Origin: Polyangium sp. y55x31
Lineage (GTDB): Bacteria; Myxococcota_A; Polyangia; Polyangiales; Polyangiaceae
Assembly: GCF_029946505.1 (NCBI RefSeq)
Contig: NZ_JARZHG010000003.1
Location: 1-64,000, forward strand
Direction: 5' to 3'
DNA length: 64,000 nucleotides
The notes beneath the pieces are model-generated. The model saw nothing but the letters and a program-made list of their open reading frames with translations. It searched no databases and had not been told where the DNA came from. A program made the translations under genes and the position numbers. This document shows, one piece after another, positions 63,152 through 64,000 of the stretch (positions within the stretch are counted from its first letter, which is position 1; every line of letters begins with the position of its first letter).

Positions 63152-64000
63152 ATGTCCTCCTCCCAGGTTCTTCCTCCTTCCGTTCGCGACGTTCTACCTA
63201 CGATCGAGGTCTTCCTGAAGGGCGCGATCGCCGCCGCCGATGCGCTTGCCAAGCTGCACCAGGCGGGCATCCTTCACCTGAACATTCGCCCTCAGACGCT
63301 GCGGATCGACCCCCGGGGGGAGGTGATCGAGCTTGTCGGTGCCGAAGGGCTTCCGTCGATGCCCTCCGCGTTGCGGCTGCCCCTCGAGGCGCTGCCCTAC
63401 GTCGCGCCGGAGCAGACGGGGCGCATCGACAACCCGATCGATCATCGAGCCGATCTCTATTCGTTGGGACTCGTGCTTTACGAGCTGCGAGCGGGGACCC
63501 TTCCATTTCATGCGAACGACGCGGTTGGATGGGTGCACTGTCACATTGCTCGCGCCCCGCGAGCACTCGTGGAGGCCGCGCCCGGCACCCCCACGGCTGT
63601 CTCCGACATCGTCATGAAGCTCCTGGCGAAGGCGCCTGACGAGCGCTACCAAAGCGCGCGTGGCCTCCAGCACGATCTGGAGCGGTGTCTCGCCGAATAC
63701 ACGGCCCGCGGGAAGATCGAACCGTTCCCGCTCGGTGCGAGGGACGTCTGGGACCAGCTCCGGGGCGCGAGCAAGCTGTACGGCAGGGACAAGGAGATCG
63801 CGCTGCTCCGTGCTTCCGTCGAGCGTATGGCCGCGACAGGGACGCCGGAGGTCGCGCTTCTCGGCGGTCCTTCGGGCATCGGTAAATCCGCGGTCGTCCG
63901 TGAGCTCCAGAAGAGCATCGGCAGCGACCGCGCTCTCTTCCTCTGGGGCAAATTCGAACAGCACAAGCGCGATATCCCCTACGCGCCGTTGGGCCAGGCG
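63152..64000 (+). CDS. Degenerate kinase-AAA ATPase signalling protein (runs off the window)
   Basis: The first 283 codons of a protein related to the one at 18988. The kinase-like part lacks the N-lobe (no glycine loop or ATP Lys) and the catalytic loop reads HLNIRP instead of HKDIKP (N44 at the catalytic Asp position); the DFG is also gone (LVGAEG). The C-lobe is kept (APEQTGRID, DLYSLGLVLYE, VMKLLAKAPDERYQ). Then come LYGRDKEIALL and Walker A GGPSGIGKS (238-246). So the kinase domain is probably a scaffold or sensor, and the ATPase the active part. No start codon exists upstream in this frame before the stop at 63023. Confidence 0.75.
   Translation, partial: MSSSQVLPPSVRDVLPTIEVFLKGAIAAADALAKLHQAGILHLNIRPQTLRIDPRGEVIELVGAEGLPSMPSALRLPLEALPYVAPEQTGRIDNPIDHRADLYSLGLVLYELRAGTLPFHANDAVGWVHCHIARAPRALVEAAPGTPTAVSDIVMKLLAKAPDERYQSARGLQHDLERCLAEYTARGKIEPFPLGARDVWDQLRGASKLYGRDKEIALLRASVERMAATGTPEVALLGGPSGIGKSAVVRELQKSIGSDRALFLWGKFEQHKRDIPYAPLGQA

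Overview
The window is very GC-rich and gene-dense. It has lipoproteins with Gly-rich linkers, a protein ending in a MYXO-CTERM-like tail, a giant Ser/Thr kinase-AAA-GAF-STAS protein and a BTAD-type regulator. Together these point to a myxobacterium of the Polyangiales/Sorangiineae type. This is inferred from content and style; no marker gene other than smpB is present.

Layout. 1-7.7 kb: the tail of an IS5-type transposase, a lipoprotein, a coiled hypothetical protein, a GC-rich repeat patch, a divergent two-component pair (REC-histidine kinase and FixJ-type regulator), a lipoprotein, a Cys-rich exported protein, smpB and another lipoprotein. 7.7-19 kb: single metabolic genes (GT1 glycosyltransferase, threonine-aldolase-like lyase, SDR, SnoaL-like and ferritin-like lipoproteins), a PLP alpha-oxoamine synthase fused to a GNAT-type acyltransferase, a small AT-richer gene and an FG-GAP lipoprotein. 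19-31 kb: the 1,696-residue kinase/ATPase/GAF/STAS protein, SnoaL and acetoacetate-decarboxylase-like genes, a DUF417 membrane protein, an ECF-like sigma factor, a TauE/SafE-DUF1634 pair, a choice-of-anchor V protein and a Fur-box-controlled lipoprotein.

31-45 kb is the most unusual part. Seven genes on the minus strand (44931 down to 36769) overlap or abut: unknown protein A, radical SAM, Rieske oxygenase, PhyH-type Fe(II)/2OG oxygenase, unknown protein E, B12-binding-type radical SAM and another radical SAM. They follow a TTGACA-N17-AAGATT promoter and a strong upstream hairpin terminator. Close behind come an SGNH hydrolase, a carbamoyltransferase fused to an SxtJ-like membrane domain, and DUF5989. 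A and E have nearly equal lengths (291 and 290 aa) and share an LPxH motif, so they may be distant relatives. I read this as a candidate small-molecule or peptide-modification pathway that I cannot match to a known one.

45-64 kb: metallophosphoesterase; a stand-alone phage-tail-like beta-helix protein; an FAD monooxygenase whose upstream neighbours (a glycosyltransferase and a TetR-like regulator) survive only as N-terminal stubs; lipoproteins; an alpha/beta hydrolase; and a BTAD-AAA regulator. Next to the regulator, two Cys-rich or Gly-rich lipoprotein genes carry the same 49-bp upstream element, with two GTCACGC repeats 11 bp apart, as expected of SARP/BTAD operators. A GH5 glycosidase, two small proteins and the start of a degenerate kinase-AAA protein close the window.
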